From the NCBI GenBank assembly GCA_014376445.1, contig JACMRM010000056.1, forward strand, positions 1 to 37,806: a DNA stretch of 37,806 nt. The letters run 5' to 3'. Made by a program: the position numbers and the translations under genes. This stretch comes from Bacteriovorax sp. (GTDB lineage Bacteria; Bdellovibrionota; Bacteriovoracia; Bacteriovoracales; Bacteriovoracaceae). Below the pieces are notes generated by a model, which did no database searches, was not told the DNA's origin, and saw only the letters and a program-made list of their open reading frames with translations. Below are positions 15,681 to 22,312 of the stretch, in pieces (within the stretch, counting starts at the first letter, position 1; each line of letters opens with the position of its first letter).

Positions 15681-15696
15681 TGGTACAGGCATTGCA
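15681..15696 (+). promoter_or_regulatory. Sigma-54 promoter of the outer-membrane protein gene
   Basis: The site TGGTAC-AGGCA-TTGCA has GG at 15682-83 and GC at 15694-95, 10 nt apart. The predicted start is 15707, with a 58-nt leader to ATG 15765. It lies back to back with the ybhP promoter and uses the same UAS region. Confidence 0.75.
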
Positions 15697-15764
15697 GATA
15701 CGAGTTCACTTAATACCTTTTTTTGCGATTAGCATAAAGAGGCAACAAATAATGGAGATATATT

Positions 15765-16337
15765 ATGTTTAAAACTTTAGTAACACTGGCTCTACTAACT
15801 TCATCAGTCGTTTCATACGCTCAGATGTCGAAAGCTGAAAAAGAATCGGCCCAATCAAGACTTGAAGGAACGCTTCCCACACCTGGTGCTGTTGAAGATA
15901 AAAGTGCGTACAGAATCCACATGGGCCTAACTGCCGGTGTATCAAATCCTAATGGTGATGCAAAAAGTTCACCAGAATATGGATTAAACGTTGGATTCCA
16001 ACCATATGTACCTTTCGGTCTTGGATCAGAAATCACAACTACAGAATTGGACAACACAACCATTCAAAGAACAAATCTTCTTGTCCGCGGAACATATAAT
16101 TTTGGTGGAGATATTCCTGTTTTAAAGAGCTCCTACGTTGGGCTAGTTACAGGTCCAATGTTCCAAAGCCAGAATGAAGGTACTGAATGGTCAGTAGGTC
16201 CGGTTGTCGGATTCGATATTCCATTGCAGGAAAAACGCAGTGATTTTTTATCACTTGGTCTGTCTGCTAAATATCTTTACACAACTAATGTTCAGGATGC
16301 ATTTTCTGCTGGTCTAGCTCTAAAATACTGGTACTAA
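15765..16337 (+). CDS. Small outer-membrane beta-barrel protein
   Basis: The 190-aa protein has a signal peptide (MFKTLVTLALLTSSVVSYAQ, cleavage near residue 20). A polar stretch follows, then from ~residue 48 alternating amphipathic strands (YRIHMGLTAGVS, YGLNVGFQPYVP, TNLLVRGTYNF, SYVGLVTGPMF). The last strand ends in ALKYWY, an aromatic C terminus used by the BAM complex. About eight strands fit an OmpW/OmpA-like small barrel, but no subfamily is recognised. GGAGATAT precedes the ATG. It is expressed from its own sigma-54 promoter and followed by a strong terminator. Confidence 0.8.
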   Translation: MFKTLVTLALLTSSVVSYAQMSKAEKESAQSRLEGTLPTPGAVEDKSAYRIHMGLTAGVSNPNGDAKSSPEYGLNVGFQPYVPFGLGSEITTTELDNTTIQRTNLLVRGTYNFGGDIPVLKSSYVGLVTGPMFQSQNEGTEWSVGPVVGFDIPLQEKRSDFLSLGLSAKYLYTTNVQDAFSAGLALKYWY

Positions 16338-16349
16338 TTTTTAATATAA

Positions 16350-16394
16350 ATGTGCGCTGTCACGGCCCTCACGCTTGACGGCGCACATCTTTTT
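16350..16394 (+). terminator. Strong intrinsic terminator after the barrel gene
   Basis: The stem TGTGCGCTGTCA / TGACGGCGCACA (12 bp, one G-T pair) with a 13-nt loop is followed by T5. It ends only 17 bases before the nucleotidase ATG, leaving no room for a promoter after it. Confidence 0.85.
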
Positions 16395-16411
16395 CGGATA
16401 CTTCAAAACAA

Positions 16412-17968
16412 ATGAAAAATTCAAAACTACTAAAGACATTCATTCTGATTGCAGCTATCGCCGGTCCTGCAATTTCCTCAGCAAAATTAATTCAGATTCT
16501 CCATACAAATGATACTCATTCATTCCTTGATAATTCAGATCACTCTACGACAAGAGGCGGAGCTGCACGTTTGAAAGCAATGATTGATCAGTATAAAGCT
16601 CAGGCTTCAGCTGAAGGAGTTTCAACTTTAGTTGTGGACGCCGGAGACTTTCTTGAAGGCAACGTTTATTTTATGGCGGATGGCGGACGCAAAACTTTCG
16701 ACGTTCATAATGAAATTGGTTACGATATCGGAACACTGGGTAACCACGACTATCAGATGGGTTCTGCTGAACTCGATAAACTGCTAGGTAACATGGATTT
16801 AAAGTTCTCCTTAATCGTGGCGAACATAGATGCTGGAAGCCAGTACAAAAACATCAACGAAAAAATTAAGCCTTATAAAGAAGTCGTTATCGATGGAATT
16901 AAAATCGGTATTCTTGGTCTAACAACCGATGAAATTCTTTACAAGTGGCGCCTGCAAAGAGGCGCTATCTCAAACCCTATCGAAGCTGCACAAAGATATG
17001 AAAATAGCTTGAGTGCAAGAAACGATTTTGTTATCGCTCTAACTCATATCGGAGTTTTGAAAGATATTAAGCTTGCAGAAAAAACAAAATATATCGATCT
17101 TATAATCGGTGGGCACTCGCACACAGCACTCTATGAACCGACTTATGCAATTAATAAACAAAAAAACATTGTACCTATCGTTCAGGCGGGCATGCATACA
17201 GAATATTTAGGGCGTCTTGTTCTCGATCTGGAAAAAGGGAAGCCTCTTAAAATTGCCAGCTACGAGCTCATTCCTGTAAGAGTGGATGAAGATAAAGTTG
17301 ATCCAGCGATGACCGAGCTAGTTAAGCAGGCAGACCAGGAACTTAATACTTATTATGGCAATGACTGGTTAAATGAAAAATTGGGTTTTTCTGATTTAAA
17401 AGCAAATGATGCTCTTGGATCTCGCAAATGGGCCTATTTTATTGCTGATACAATGAAAGAAAAAGCAGGGGCCGATATTGCGATTCATATGTCTGAAATG
17501 AATGGTTCAAATTATCCGGTGGGCATTGTAACTCGCAGAACGATTTTAAATTCTATTCCACGTATTTTTGAAATTGAGCAGAAATATGGATGGGATATTT
17601 ATACGACACATATTAAAGGGGCATGGCTTCGCATAACAATGGATGCACTTTCATATGTTGGACAGCCGTTAACTTTTTCCGGAATCAAAATGGAGTATGA
17701 ACGCGGGCCTCTAGGTTTCAAAATTAGAAACATTACCGTGAATGGAAAGAAAGTAAATCCATTCAAGACTTATACTGTAGCTTTTACTGAAGGAATTATC
17801 AGAGGAGCGCAGGGGATTGACCCCAGAACAATTGCAATTCTAAGAAATCCAAAGAATACAGAATTTAAAATTTGGGCAGCTTTAGAAGAGAAAATCAGAA
17901 AGACAGAAACGATTAATAAAATTTGTGAAGAAGGTGAAGACCACACGATTTTATTTCCTAATAAGTAA
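16412..17968 (+). CDS. Secreted 5'-nucleotidase / metallophosphoesterase (UshA-like)
   Basis: The 518-aa periplasmic enzyme has a signal peptide (~residues 1-24, ending AISSA). The calcineurin-like metallophosphatase domain shows ILHTNDTHSFLD, VVDAGDFLEGN, GTLGNHDYQMG, ALTHIGVLKD and GGHSHT, the full set of metal ligands. The second domain (from ~residue 330; IADTMKEKAGADIAIHMSEMNG, IYTTHIKGAWL) is the 5'-nucleotidase C-terminal substrate domain. It would release phosphate or nucleosides from nucleotides or UDP-sugars. The start follows the barrel-gene terminator directly, and the ribosome binding site is weak. Expression probably depends on readthrough or on a promoter inside the upstream gene. 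Confidence 0.9.
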   Translation: MKNSKLLKTFILIAAIAGPAISSAKLIQILHTNDTHSFLDNSDHSTTRGGAARLKAMIDQYKAQASAEGVSTLVVDAGDFLEGNVYFMADGGRKTFDVHNEIGYDIGTLGNHDYQMGSAELDKLLGNMDLKFSLIVANIDAGSQYKNINEKIKPYKEVVIDGIKIGILGLTTDEILYKWRLQRGAISNPIEAAQRYENSLSARNDFVIALTHIGVLKDIKLAEKTKYIDLIIGGHSHTALYEPTYAINKQKNIVPIVQAGMHTEYLGRLVLDLEKGKPLKIASYELIPVRVDEDKVDPAMTELVKQADQELNTYYGNDWLNEKLGFSDLKANDALGSRKWAYFIADTMKEKAGADIAIHMSEMNGSNYPVGIVTRRTILNSIPRIFEIEQKYGWDIYTTHIKGAWLRITMDALSYVGQPLTFSGIKMEYERGPLGFKIRNITVNGKKVNPFKTYTVAFTEGIIRGAQGIDPRTIAILRNPKNTEFKIWAALEEKIRKTETINKICEEGEDHTILFPNK

Positions 17969-17973
17969 AACTC

Positions 17974-18003
17974 AAAAAAAGGCTCCTTCAAGGAGCCTTT
18001 TTT
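17974..18003. terminator. Bidirectional terminator
   Basis: GGCTCC / GGAGCC with flanking A7 and T6 runs makes a symmetrical hairpin that can end both the nucleotidase transcript (+) and the SDR-like transcript (-). Confidence 0.85.
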
Positions 18004-18004
18004 A

Positions 18005-18535
18005 TTAGTGCCATAAATATGGTTCTTCGTAACCTTCTTTTAAAAAATACAATTCATTATTTCCGGCCTTAACAGCAGTGACCGTTACACCGGAACCTTT
18101 CGCTTCTTCAAAAATTGCTTCATAAACCTGAGTCGTGTCTTCCTGATTTTCTGAGCCGGCAAAAAGAATTCTTCCATGACCACGTAGGGCCATATCTTTT
18201 AATACTTTTTTTGCCAGGTTTATTTCATTGATAAAATTGACAGAGAGTCCTGTATTGATCACCATTGCTTCAACCGGTCGTCCAGTAGCAATGATTCTTC
18301 TATAAAGCTGCTCGACACCTTCAGCTGTTGAAAGATCAAGCTGAAAGCTCACAGCATCCACACCAAGCTCTTTAAAGTCCTGCACCTCTTCAACAACCGA
18401 TGGATTTGAAGCGGCAACGATCAGGTCATATCCGCTTTCAGCAAACTGCTTTGCTAAATCGTATCCATCCATATTCAAATTGCTGGCAACAACGGCCAGA
18501 GGCTTTTCGCTCGTAAGGTAAGATTCATTTCTCAT
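18005..18535 (-). CDS. Degenerate short-chain dehydrogenase-like protein
   Basis: The 176-aa protein has the Rossmann start of the SDR family (LAVVASNLNMDGYDLAKQFAESG, AVSFQLDLSTAEGV, AMVINTGLSVNF, GHGRILFAGSEN). The usual TGxxxGxG is degraded to ASNLNMDG and the catalytic YxxxK becomes YEAIF, lacking Lys. It is also ~70 residues shorter than typical members. It is therefore likely a binding or regulatory relic rather than an oxidoreductase. The start at ATG 18535 is chosen because GGAGGG lies 7 nt upstream; ATG 18550 overlaps the upstream stop. It is second in a unit with the 60-aa protein. Confidence 0.7.
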   Translation of the reverse strand: MRNESYLTSEKPLAVVASNLNMDGYDLAKQFAESGYDLIVAASNPSVVEEVQDFKELGVDAVSFQLDLSTAEGVEQLYRRIIATGRPVEAMVINTGLSVNFINEINLAKKVLKDMALRGHGRILFAGSENQEDTTQVYEAIFEEAKGSGVTVTAVKAGNNELYFLKEGYEEPYLWH

Positions 18536-18549
18536 TTGCGTACCCTCCA

Positions 18550-18732
18550 TTATGGCAACCTTGCTATTTCTGTTCTTATAACCTTTCTTTTTTTTTCCGG
18601 AACAGACTCCTTAACCGGCCAGTCGGTTTCGACAATGTGTTTAGTTTTCCCTTTGGGAGCAAGGTCATCGTCTTTAAACTCAGTTAAATTTTTAGGATAG
18701 GTTTTAATCGGTTTTTTAGTGTTTTGAATCAT
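18550..18732 (-). CDS. 60-aa Lys-rich hydrophilic protein
   Basis: This small basic protein (KKPIKTYPKNLTEFKDDDLAPKG and later PEKKRKVIRTEIA) lacks hydrophobic segments and is probably partly disordered. AAGGAT precedes the ATG. Its stop is directly followed by the ribosome binding site of the SDR-like gene, so the two are co-transcribed. It resembles the other tiny sigma-54-linked proteins in character. No family is recognised. Confidence 0.65.
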   Translation of the reverse strand: MIQNTKKPIKTYPKNLTEFKDDDLAPKGKTKHIVETDWPVKESVPEKKRKVIRTEIARLP

Positions 18733-18773
18733 AAATCCTTCATGAATATTTGATTAGTCTTAATATAATGATA

Positions 18774-18789
18774 AGCAAAAAAAAGGCCA
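18774..18789 (-). promoter_or_regulatory. Possible sigma-54 promoter inside a terminator U-tract
   Basis: On the minus strand TGGCCT-TTTTT-TTGCT keeps GG (18788-87) and GC (18776-75) at the right spacing. The predicted start 18763 gives a 31-nt leader to the 60-aa gene, like its relatives. It is built from the 3' arm and T-run of the preceding terminator, so chance cannot be excluded. No matching UAS pair is evident. Confidence 0.35.
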
Positions 18790-18805
18790 CTCTTGCAAAT
18801 GGCCT
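18784..18805 (-). terminator. Terminator of the 46-aa secreted peptide gene
   Basis: On the minus strand AGGCCA, a 10-nt loop and TGGCCT are followed by eight T, an intrinsic terminator 90 bases after the peptide's stop codon. Confidence 0.7.
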
Positions 18806-18807
18806 CT

Positions 18808-18859
18808 ATATCAATAGGTAGGGATCAAAAAATAATTTGCACAAATGGTGTATTGATAT
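18808..18859. repeat. Widely spaced inverted repeat
   Basis: ATATCAATA at 18808-18816 and TATTGATAT at 18851-18859 are perfect 9-bp inverted copies separated by 34 bases. They lie in the 3' region of the 46-aa peptide gene and could be two operator halves or a long stem. Function unknown. Confidence 0.4.
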
Positions 18860-18893
18860 GTATTTCCAAGTCTTGAGTCCCTTATAAAATAAA

Positions 18894-19034
18894 TTAATTA
18901 TTGAGTGAATGAGAGCTATCTTCGTTCATTGCCACAGGCGAAAATGTTGATAAGTATCCATGAGCAAAAGCAGACGAGATAGTTACGGCCGTTATCAGAG
19001 CAATGAATGCACATAATAAGTTAGACTTTAACAT
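18894..19034 (-). CDS. 46-aa exported peptide
   Basis: The gene starts at ATG 19034 behind GAGGAAA and ends at TAA 18896-18894. The product has a clear signal peptide: MLKSN, then a hydrophobic core (LLCAFIALITAVTIS) and AFA-type cleavage near residue 24. This leaves a mature peptide of about 22 residues, HGYLSTFSPVAMNED followed by a Ser/His/Asn tail. It has its own terminator. No sigma-54 promoter is visible. It is too short for most gene callers. The function is unknown. Confidence 0.65.
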   Translation of the reverse strand: MLKSNLLCAFIALITAVTISSAFAHGYLSTFSPVAMNEDSSHSLNN

Positions 19035-19081
19035 TTAATTTTTTCCTCTACTTTTGCTGATGTATACTTCTTACGTTCTTC

Positions 19082-19111
19082 AAAAAAAAGCCGCCCGATG
19101 AAGGGCGGCTT
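19082..19111 (-). terminator. Terminator of the sigma-54 small transcript
   Basis: The perfect 9-bp stem AAGCCGCCC / GGGCGGCTT with loop GATGAA is followed on the minus strand by eight T. It is one of the strongest intrinsic terminators in the window, and no convincing gene precedes it. Confidence 0.85.
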
Positions 19112-19301
19112 CTTAAGTGCATTTCAGGAATCAAGGTTTGTATCGAGTTGAAGAGTGGATGAGGCTTAACGCCTCCCATATTCTGCCTGCCTTAGAATCG
19201 AGCCTTTCAGCTCTCTCGCATGTTGCCGACATATCTTCGTCTTTCATTAGTCTTGTGCAAAAGCTATCGCAATTAATTTTTACTTTTGCTTTACGTTCCT
19301 A
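19082..19301 (-). ncRNA. Putative sigma-54-dependent small RNA (~220 nt)
   Basis: A consensus sigma-54 promoter (start predicted at 19301) and a strong terminator (19082-19111) frame about 220 bases on the minus strand. The only ORF of note is 38 codons from ATG 19230 (MKDEDMSATCERAERLD...), which has no ribosome binding site. Its frame is open further upstream but without a start codon. The best reading is a regulatory RNA, with a small protein mRNA as the alternative. A UAS pair upstream puts it in the same regulon as the tiny protein genes. Confidence 0.55.
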
Positions 19302-19311
19302 ACTATATATC

Positions 19312-19327
19312 TGCATCTCTTGTGCCA
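19312..19327 (-). promoter_or_regulatory. Sigma-54 promoter of the putative small RNA
   Basis: On the minus strand TTGGCAC-AAGAG-ATGCA has GG at 19326-25 and GC at 19314-13, 10 nt apart. The predicted start is 19301. The UAS pair is centred at -78 and -101. Confidence 0.85.
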
Positions 19328-19375
19328 AAATTTTGGCGTACTAAAAAACTGAAATTACATTGAATAATATTTTTT

Positions 19376-19405
19376 TGTGGCAAACTTCCTCAAATTTTTG
19401 CCTCG
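19376..19405. promoter_or_regulatory. Paired UAS motif, inverted arrangement
   Basis: TGTGGCA at 19376-19382 (plus) and TGCCTCG at 19399-19405 (CGAGGCA on minus) are 23 bp apart, centred at -78 and -101 of the small RNA promoter. Each copy differs by one base from TGAGGCA. Confidence 0.5.
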
Positions 19406-19472
19406 TAATCCCAATTTATTTACTCTCGTGTAGAGTTGAAGAAGCGTGCTGTTAACTCCTGTAGAGTTTAGC

Positions 19473-19634
19473 TTAAGGAAAAAAATGATCGAGAAACATA
19501 TCTTGAACTAAGAATTCAAATCTATTTTCATCTTCACAAATCTCAATTTTCACATTTGTTTGAATCTGCAGTGAAGATAAGTTTTCTTCAAGAGTTTCGA
19601 ATAATCCTTTTTCTTGTAATGTATTCTCGCTCAT
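19473..19634 (-). CDS. 53-aa acidic protein of unknown function
   Basis: The gene runs from ATG 19634, behind CAGGAG, to TAA 19475-19473. The product is acidic, with a helical N-terminal half (TLQEKGLFETLEENLSSLQ) and a likely beta segment (NVKIEICEDENRFEFLVQD), ending MFLDHFFP. Unlike the other tiny proteins here it looks foldable. A sigma-54 promoter lies 42 nt upstream. No family is recognised. Confidence 0.65.
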   Translation of the reverse strand: MSENTLQEKGLFETLEENLSSLQIQTNVKIEICEDENRFEFLVQDMFLDHFFP

Positions 19635-19686
19635 AAAAAATTCTCCTGTTGAAGTATGGTGGAAGATTTCTCTTAACCAGACTTAA

Positions 19687-19702
19687 TGCATTAAGCATGC
19701 CG
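19687..19702 (-). promoter_or_regulatory. Sigma-54 promoter of the 53-aa protein gene
   Basis: On the minus strand CGGCAT-GCTTA-ATGCA has GG at 19701-00 and GC at 19689-88, 10 nt apart. The predicted start is 19676. The UAS pair is at -79 and -101. Confidence 0.7.
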
Positions 19703-19751
19703 TCAAAAAACATAATAAAATGTTTGAAACTCCGATCCTGACATTTTTACT

Positions 19752-19780
19752 CGAGGCAGAAATCCAAGATTTTTACCTCA
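19752..19780. promoter_or_regulatory. Paired UAS motif, inverted arrangement
   Basis: CGAGGCA at 19752-19758 (plus) and TACCTCA at 19774-19780 (TGAGGTA on minus) are 22 bp apart, centred at -79 and -101. The pair abuts the 3' end of aspA. Confidence 0.45.
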
Positions 19781-19787
19781 CAGCATC

Positions 19788-21170
19788 CTAATGTGGGACA
19801 GTCAACTTCATAGGATCGAGAAGATTTTTTATTTGCCCCTCATTTAACAGTTTCTGCTCTCTTACCAGCTCTATGATGGTCTTTTTAGACTTTAGTGATT
19901 CTTTCACAAGTTCGGAAGCTTTGGCATAACCAATGACTGGATTTAAGGCCGTAACAATCTGTGAAGTCTGACCAGCGTACTTCTCACACTGTTCAACGTT
20001 TGCATTGATCCCACTGATACAAAGTTCGCGCATTACTTTTATTGTATTTGTTAAGATATGTGTGGACTCAAGGGCCAGCTGGGCCATGACAGGCATCATG
20101 ACATTAAGTTCGAGTTGTCCTGCTTGAACGGCATAGGCCATCGCCGTGTCATTACCCAGAACTTTGAAAAAAACCTGATTGCTCATTTCAAGAATTGAAG
20201 GATTTATTTTTCCCGGCATAATACTTGAGCCTGGCTGAGTAGAGGGCAGAGAAATTTCACCGAATCCATTGGCTGGCCCTGAACTGAGCAGCCTCAAATC
20301 ATTCGCTACTCTTGTGAGCTCAAGGGCAATAGATCTCATGGCGTTTGAATAAACCATCATTGGCAATTGCGACTGCATGGACTTGCACATATTTTTTGAA
20401 AGAAATAGATCGTTGTCGTTAAATTCCTTTTTTAATTGATCGAGAATTGCCTCGCGGAATCCATGAGGAACATTAATACCTGTCCCGACAGCAGAGCCGC
20501 CGATTCCTAGTTCTCTGAGATAATCCTGTGCCTGAATCACAAGCATAGTAAGGTCTTCAATCATTTTTTGATAGGCCTGAAATTCCTGACCGAGACGAAT
20601 AGGTGTGGCATCTTGTAAATGAGTACGACCAGATTTAATCACGAGATCAAATTCCTGTGCTTTACTTTTAAAAGAATTTCCCAATTTTTGAAGTTCACTC
20701 ACCAGATCTTTTGAAAAGGTGAGCGTCGCAAGTCTCATTGCTGTCGGATAGGTATCATTGGTACTTTGAGACATATTAACATCATCGTTCGGGTGAATGC
20801 GATCGTAGGTCCCAAGCCCGCCTCCCAAAAGAAGATTGGCTTTGTTGGCGATCACTTCATTGGCATTCATATTTTGAGATGTCCCGGCGCCGGCCTGATA
20901 GGCATCAACTATAAAATGCTTTTCAAAATCGCCGGATAATAATTCATCAACTGCAGTGGCAATTGCCTCTGATTTTTCTGCATCCAATGCGCCTGCCTCT
21001 GTATTGGCAATGGCCGCAGCTTTTTTTAATAGTAGAAATGTCCGTATCATTTGTGTGTGAACCTGAGTACCACTAATTGGAAAATTTTTTGAGGCCCGAT
21101 AAGATTGAATTCCATAAAGAACATCGTCGGGAATTAAAAGCTCACCAATACCATCTTTTTCAATGCGCAT
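19788..21170 (-). CDS. aspA: Aspartate ammonia-lyase
   Basis: This 460-aa enzyme of the aspartase/fumarase superfamily converts L-aspartate to fumarate and ammonia. Seen: GAGTSQNMNANEVIANKANLLLG, NPNDD-type HPNDDVNMSQSTNDTYPT, GRTHLQDATPIRLGQEF, the mobile loop PGSSIMPGKINPSILEM with the catalytic Ser, and NVMMPVMAQLALES. The N-terminal IPDDVLYGIQSYRASKNFPISG and the C-terminal AKASELVKESLKSKKTIIELV favour AspA over FumC, though the two are close. The length is normal. AAGGAT precedes the ATG. It appears to be a single gene. Confidence 0.88.
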   Translation of the reverse strand: MRIEKDGIGELLIPDDVLYGIQSYRASKNFPISGTQVHTQMIRTFLLLKKAAAIANTEAGALDAEKSEAIATAVDELLSGDFEKHFIVDAYQAGAGTSQNMNANEVIANKANLLLGGGLGTYDRIHPNDDVNMSQSTNDTYPTAMRLATLTFSKDLVSELQKLGNSFKSKAQEFDLVIKSGRTHLQDATPIRLGQEFQAYQKMIEDLTMLVIQAQDYLRELGIGGSAVGTGINVPHGFREAILDQLKKEFNDNDLFLSKNMCKSMQSQLPMMVYSNAMRSIALELTRVANDLRLLSSGPANGFGEISLPSTQPGSSIMPGKINPSILEMSNQVFFKVLGNDTAMAYAVQAGQLELNVMMPVMAQLALESTHILTNTIKVMRELCISGINANVEQCEKYAGQTSQIVTALNPVIGYAKASELVKESLKSKKTIIELVREQKLLNEGQIKNLLDPMKLTVPH

Positions 21171-21227
21171 AAATTTAATCCTTGAATTTTTTGATTTTAA
21201 TATTGATGTGGAAGAAGGAAAAAAAAA

Positions 21228-21265
21228 CGCAGAATACTAACGACATCTCATCGAAATCTTCTGCG
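21228..21265 (-). terminator. Terminator of the 126-aa protein gene
   Basis: The perfect 7-bp arms CGCAGAA / TTCTGCG with a 24-nt loop are followed by nine T on the minus strand. It separates the 126-aa gene from aspA. Confidence 0.7.
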
Positions 21266-21308
21266 CTTCTAGAATTTTTGATCATTCAATTTTGTAATCA
21301 TATTCCTC

Positions 21309-21689
21309 TTATATACTTTCAGGTATACGTTTAGGTGAAAAATATCTCAATTCCGCTTTCGGGATAATGATGTCTAAGTTATTTTTCCACTGTGTCGGCA
21401 TATTTGGACAATACATTCCGTTCTTATTCATTGTCGGTAGCTTCACAGGCTTTTTTTCTCTTTTATCTGAAATGATTTCTCTATTAACTCTCATTCCAGT
21501 TTTCATTGCAGGCTGTTTTTCCAGCGGAGGTCTTCTTGCTGCAAAAAAAGCCGCTTCTAATTCTTTATCCAGTCCAATAATTGCCGAGACTGTAGGCGGA
21601 TTCTCTTCATTGTTGTTATCATTATCTGCTATGTAAAAGGCTATTCTTCTTTGCTTTGTTCTGTAATATTCTGTTCTTTCTGGCGACAT
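21309..21689 (-). CDS. 126-aa protein of unknown function
   Basis: This basic, hydrophilic protein starts at ATG 21689 behind AAGGAGGAT. It has an N-terminal MSPERTEYYRTKQRRIAFY, an Asn/Glu-rich linker, a Lys/Pro-rich middle (KREKKPVKLP) and a more ordered end with two Trp/Tyr-bearing segments (MYCPNMPTQWKNNLDIII, AELRYFSPKRIP). No signal peptide or membrane segment. It has its own terminator. No sigma-54 site is seen upstream; an AT-rich TATATAAAG element at ~21731-21739 could be a -10 region. Family not recognised. Confidence 0.6.
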   Translation of the reverse strand: MSPERTEYYRTKQRRIAFYIADNDNNNEENPPTVSAIIGLDKELEAAFFAARRPPLEKQPAMKTGMRVNREIISDKREKKPVKLPTMNKNGMYCPNMPTQWKNNLDIIIPKAELRYFSPKRIPESI

Positions 21690-21927
21690 GAATCCTCCTT
21701 AATCTTGAATGTCGTTGTTAATTAATTCTTTATATATCTTCAGTCGTATCTTTTAGTTGTTTTGAAAATGTGCTTAGTGTGTTTAACATTAGACTGATAA
21801 TCTGTTTAATCACTAAGCCCCTCTGGAATTGTCGTACATCTTAATGTGTTCAGCTGCGAATTTATACCTAAGCCCCGATACACAATTAGTGTCTTCACTT
21901 CCTGCAGATTTCTCTGCACTAAAACAA

Positions 21928-22113
21928 CTAGACCTTCTTTTTAACCGCGCCCGCATGATTAACTTTTTCCTTGTTAATCGCTGAAGGCTTGCTCGATGTA
22001 GGAGCTGGCTCACTTGCTTTTGAGTTTGGTCGACTTAAATCTTTATATTCGATCTCAGTATCAAACTCAGCACTTTTATTTTTATCTGTTAAATTTTTTT
22101 TAATTTGTGTCAT
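21928..22113 (-). CDS. 61-aa Lys-rich disordered protein
   Basis: This small hydrophilic protein (MTQIKKNLTDKNKSAEF start; Pro/Ser/Ala-rich middle ASEPAPTSSKPS; basic end) has no Cys or Trp. GAGGACG precedes the ATG and a consensus sigma-54 promoter lies 19 nt further upstream. Predicted to be disordered and cytoplasmic. Similar in size, composition and promoter to the 60-, 64- and 67-aa proteins of the window. Confidence 0.7.
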   Translation of the reverse strand: MTQIKKNLTDKNKSAEFDTEIEYKDLSRPNSKASEPAPTSSKPSAINKEKVNHAGAVKKKV

Positions 22114-22142
22114 ATCGTCCTCTTGTTACTGATAATATATAG

Positions 22143-22158
22143 AGCATCTTTTATGCCA
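22143..22158 (-). promoter_or_regulatory. Sigma-54 promoter of the 61-aa protein gene
   Basis: On the minus strand TTGGCAT-AAAAG-ATGCT has GG at 22157-56 and GC at 22145-44, 10 nt apart. The predicted start is 22132. The UAS pair is at -77 and -100. Confidence 0.85.
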
Positions 22159-22205
22159 AATTTTTGTCACTCTAAATAATTGAAATTAACAGTTCTCCAA
22201 TGAGA

Positions 22206-22235
22206 TGGGGCATGTCAAATCCAGAATCTGAGGCA
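22206..22235. promoter_or_regulatory. Paired UAS motif
   Basis: TGGGGCA at 22206-22212 and TGAGGCA at 22229-22235, both plus strand, are 23 bp apart. They are centred at -77 and -100 of the 61-aa gene's promoter. Confidence 0.6.
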
Positions 22236-22312
22236 AAAAGCCTTTCTCAGAAATGCCGAAGTAATTTGGTAGTGTAAAAAGTGCAGCTGTTATTTAATCG
22301 TTAAAATCATTT

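Noticed and set aside
19117-19302. 61-codon plus-strand frame over the putative small RNA
   Set aside because: It starts just after the terminator stem, has no ribosome binding site and runs opposite to the well-defined sigma-54 unit.
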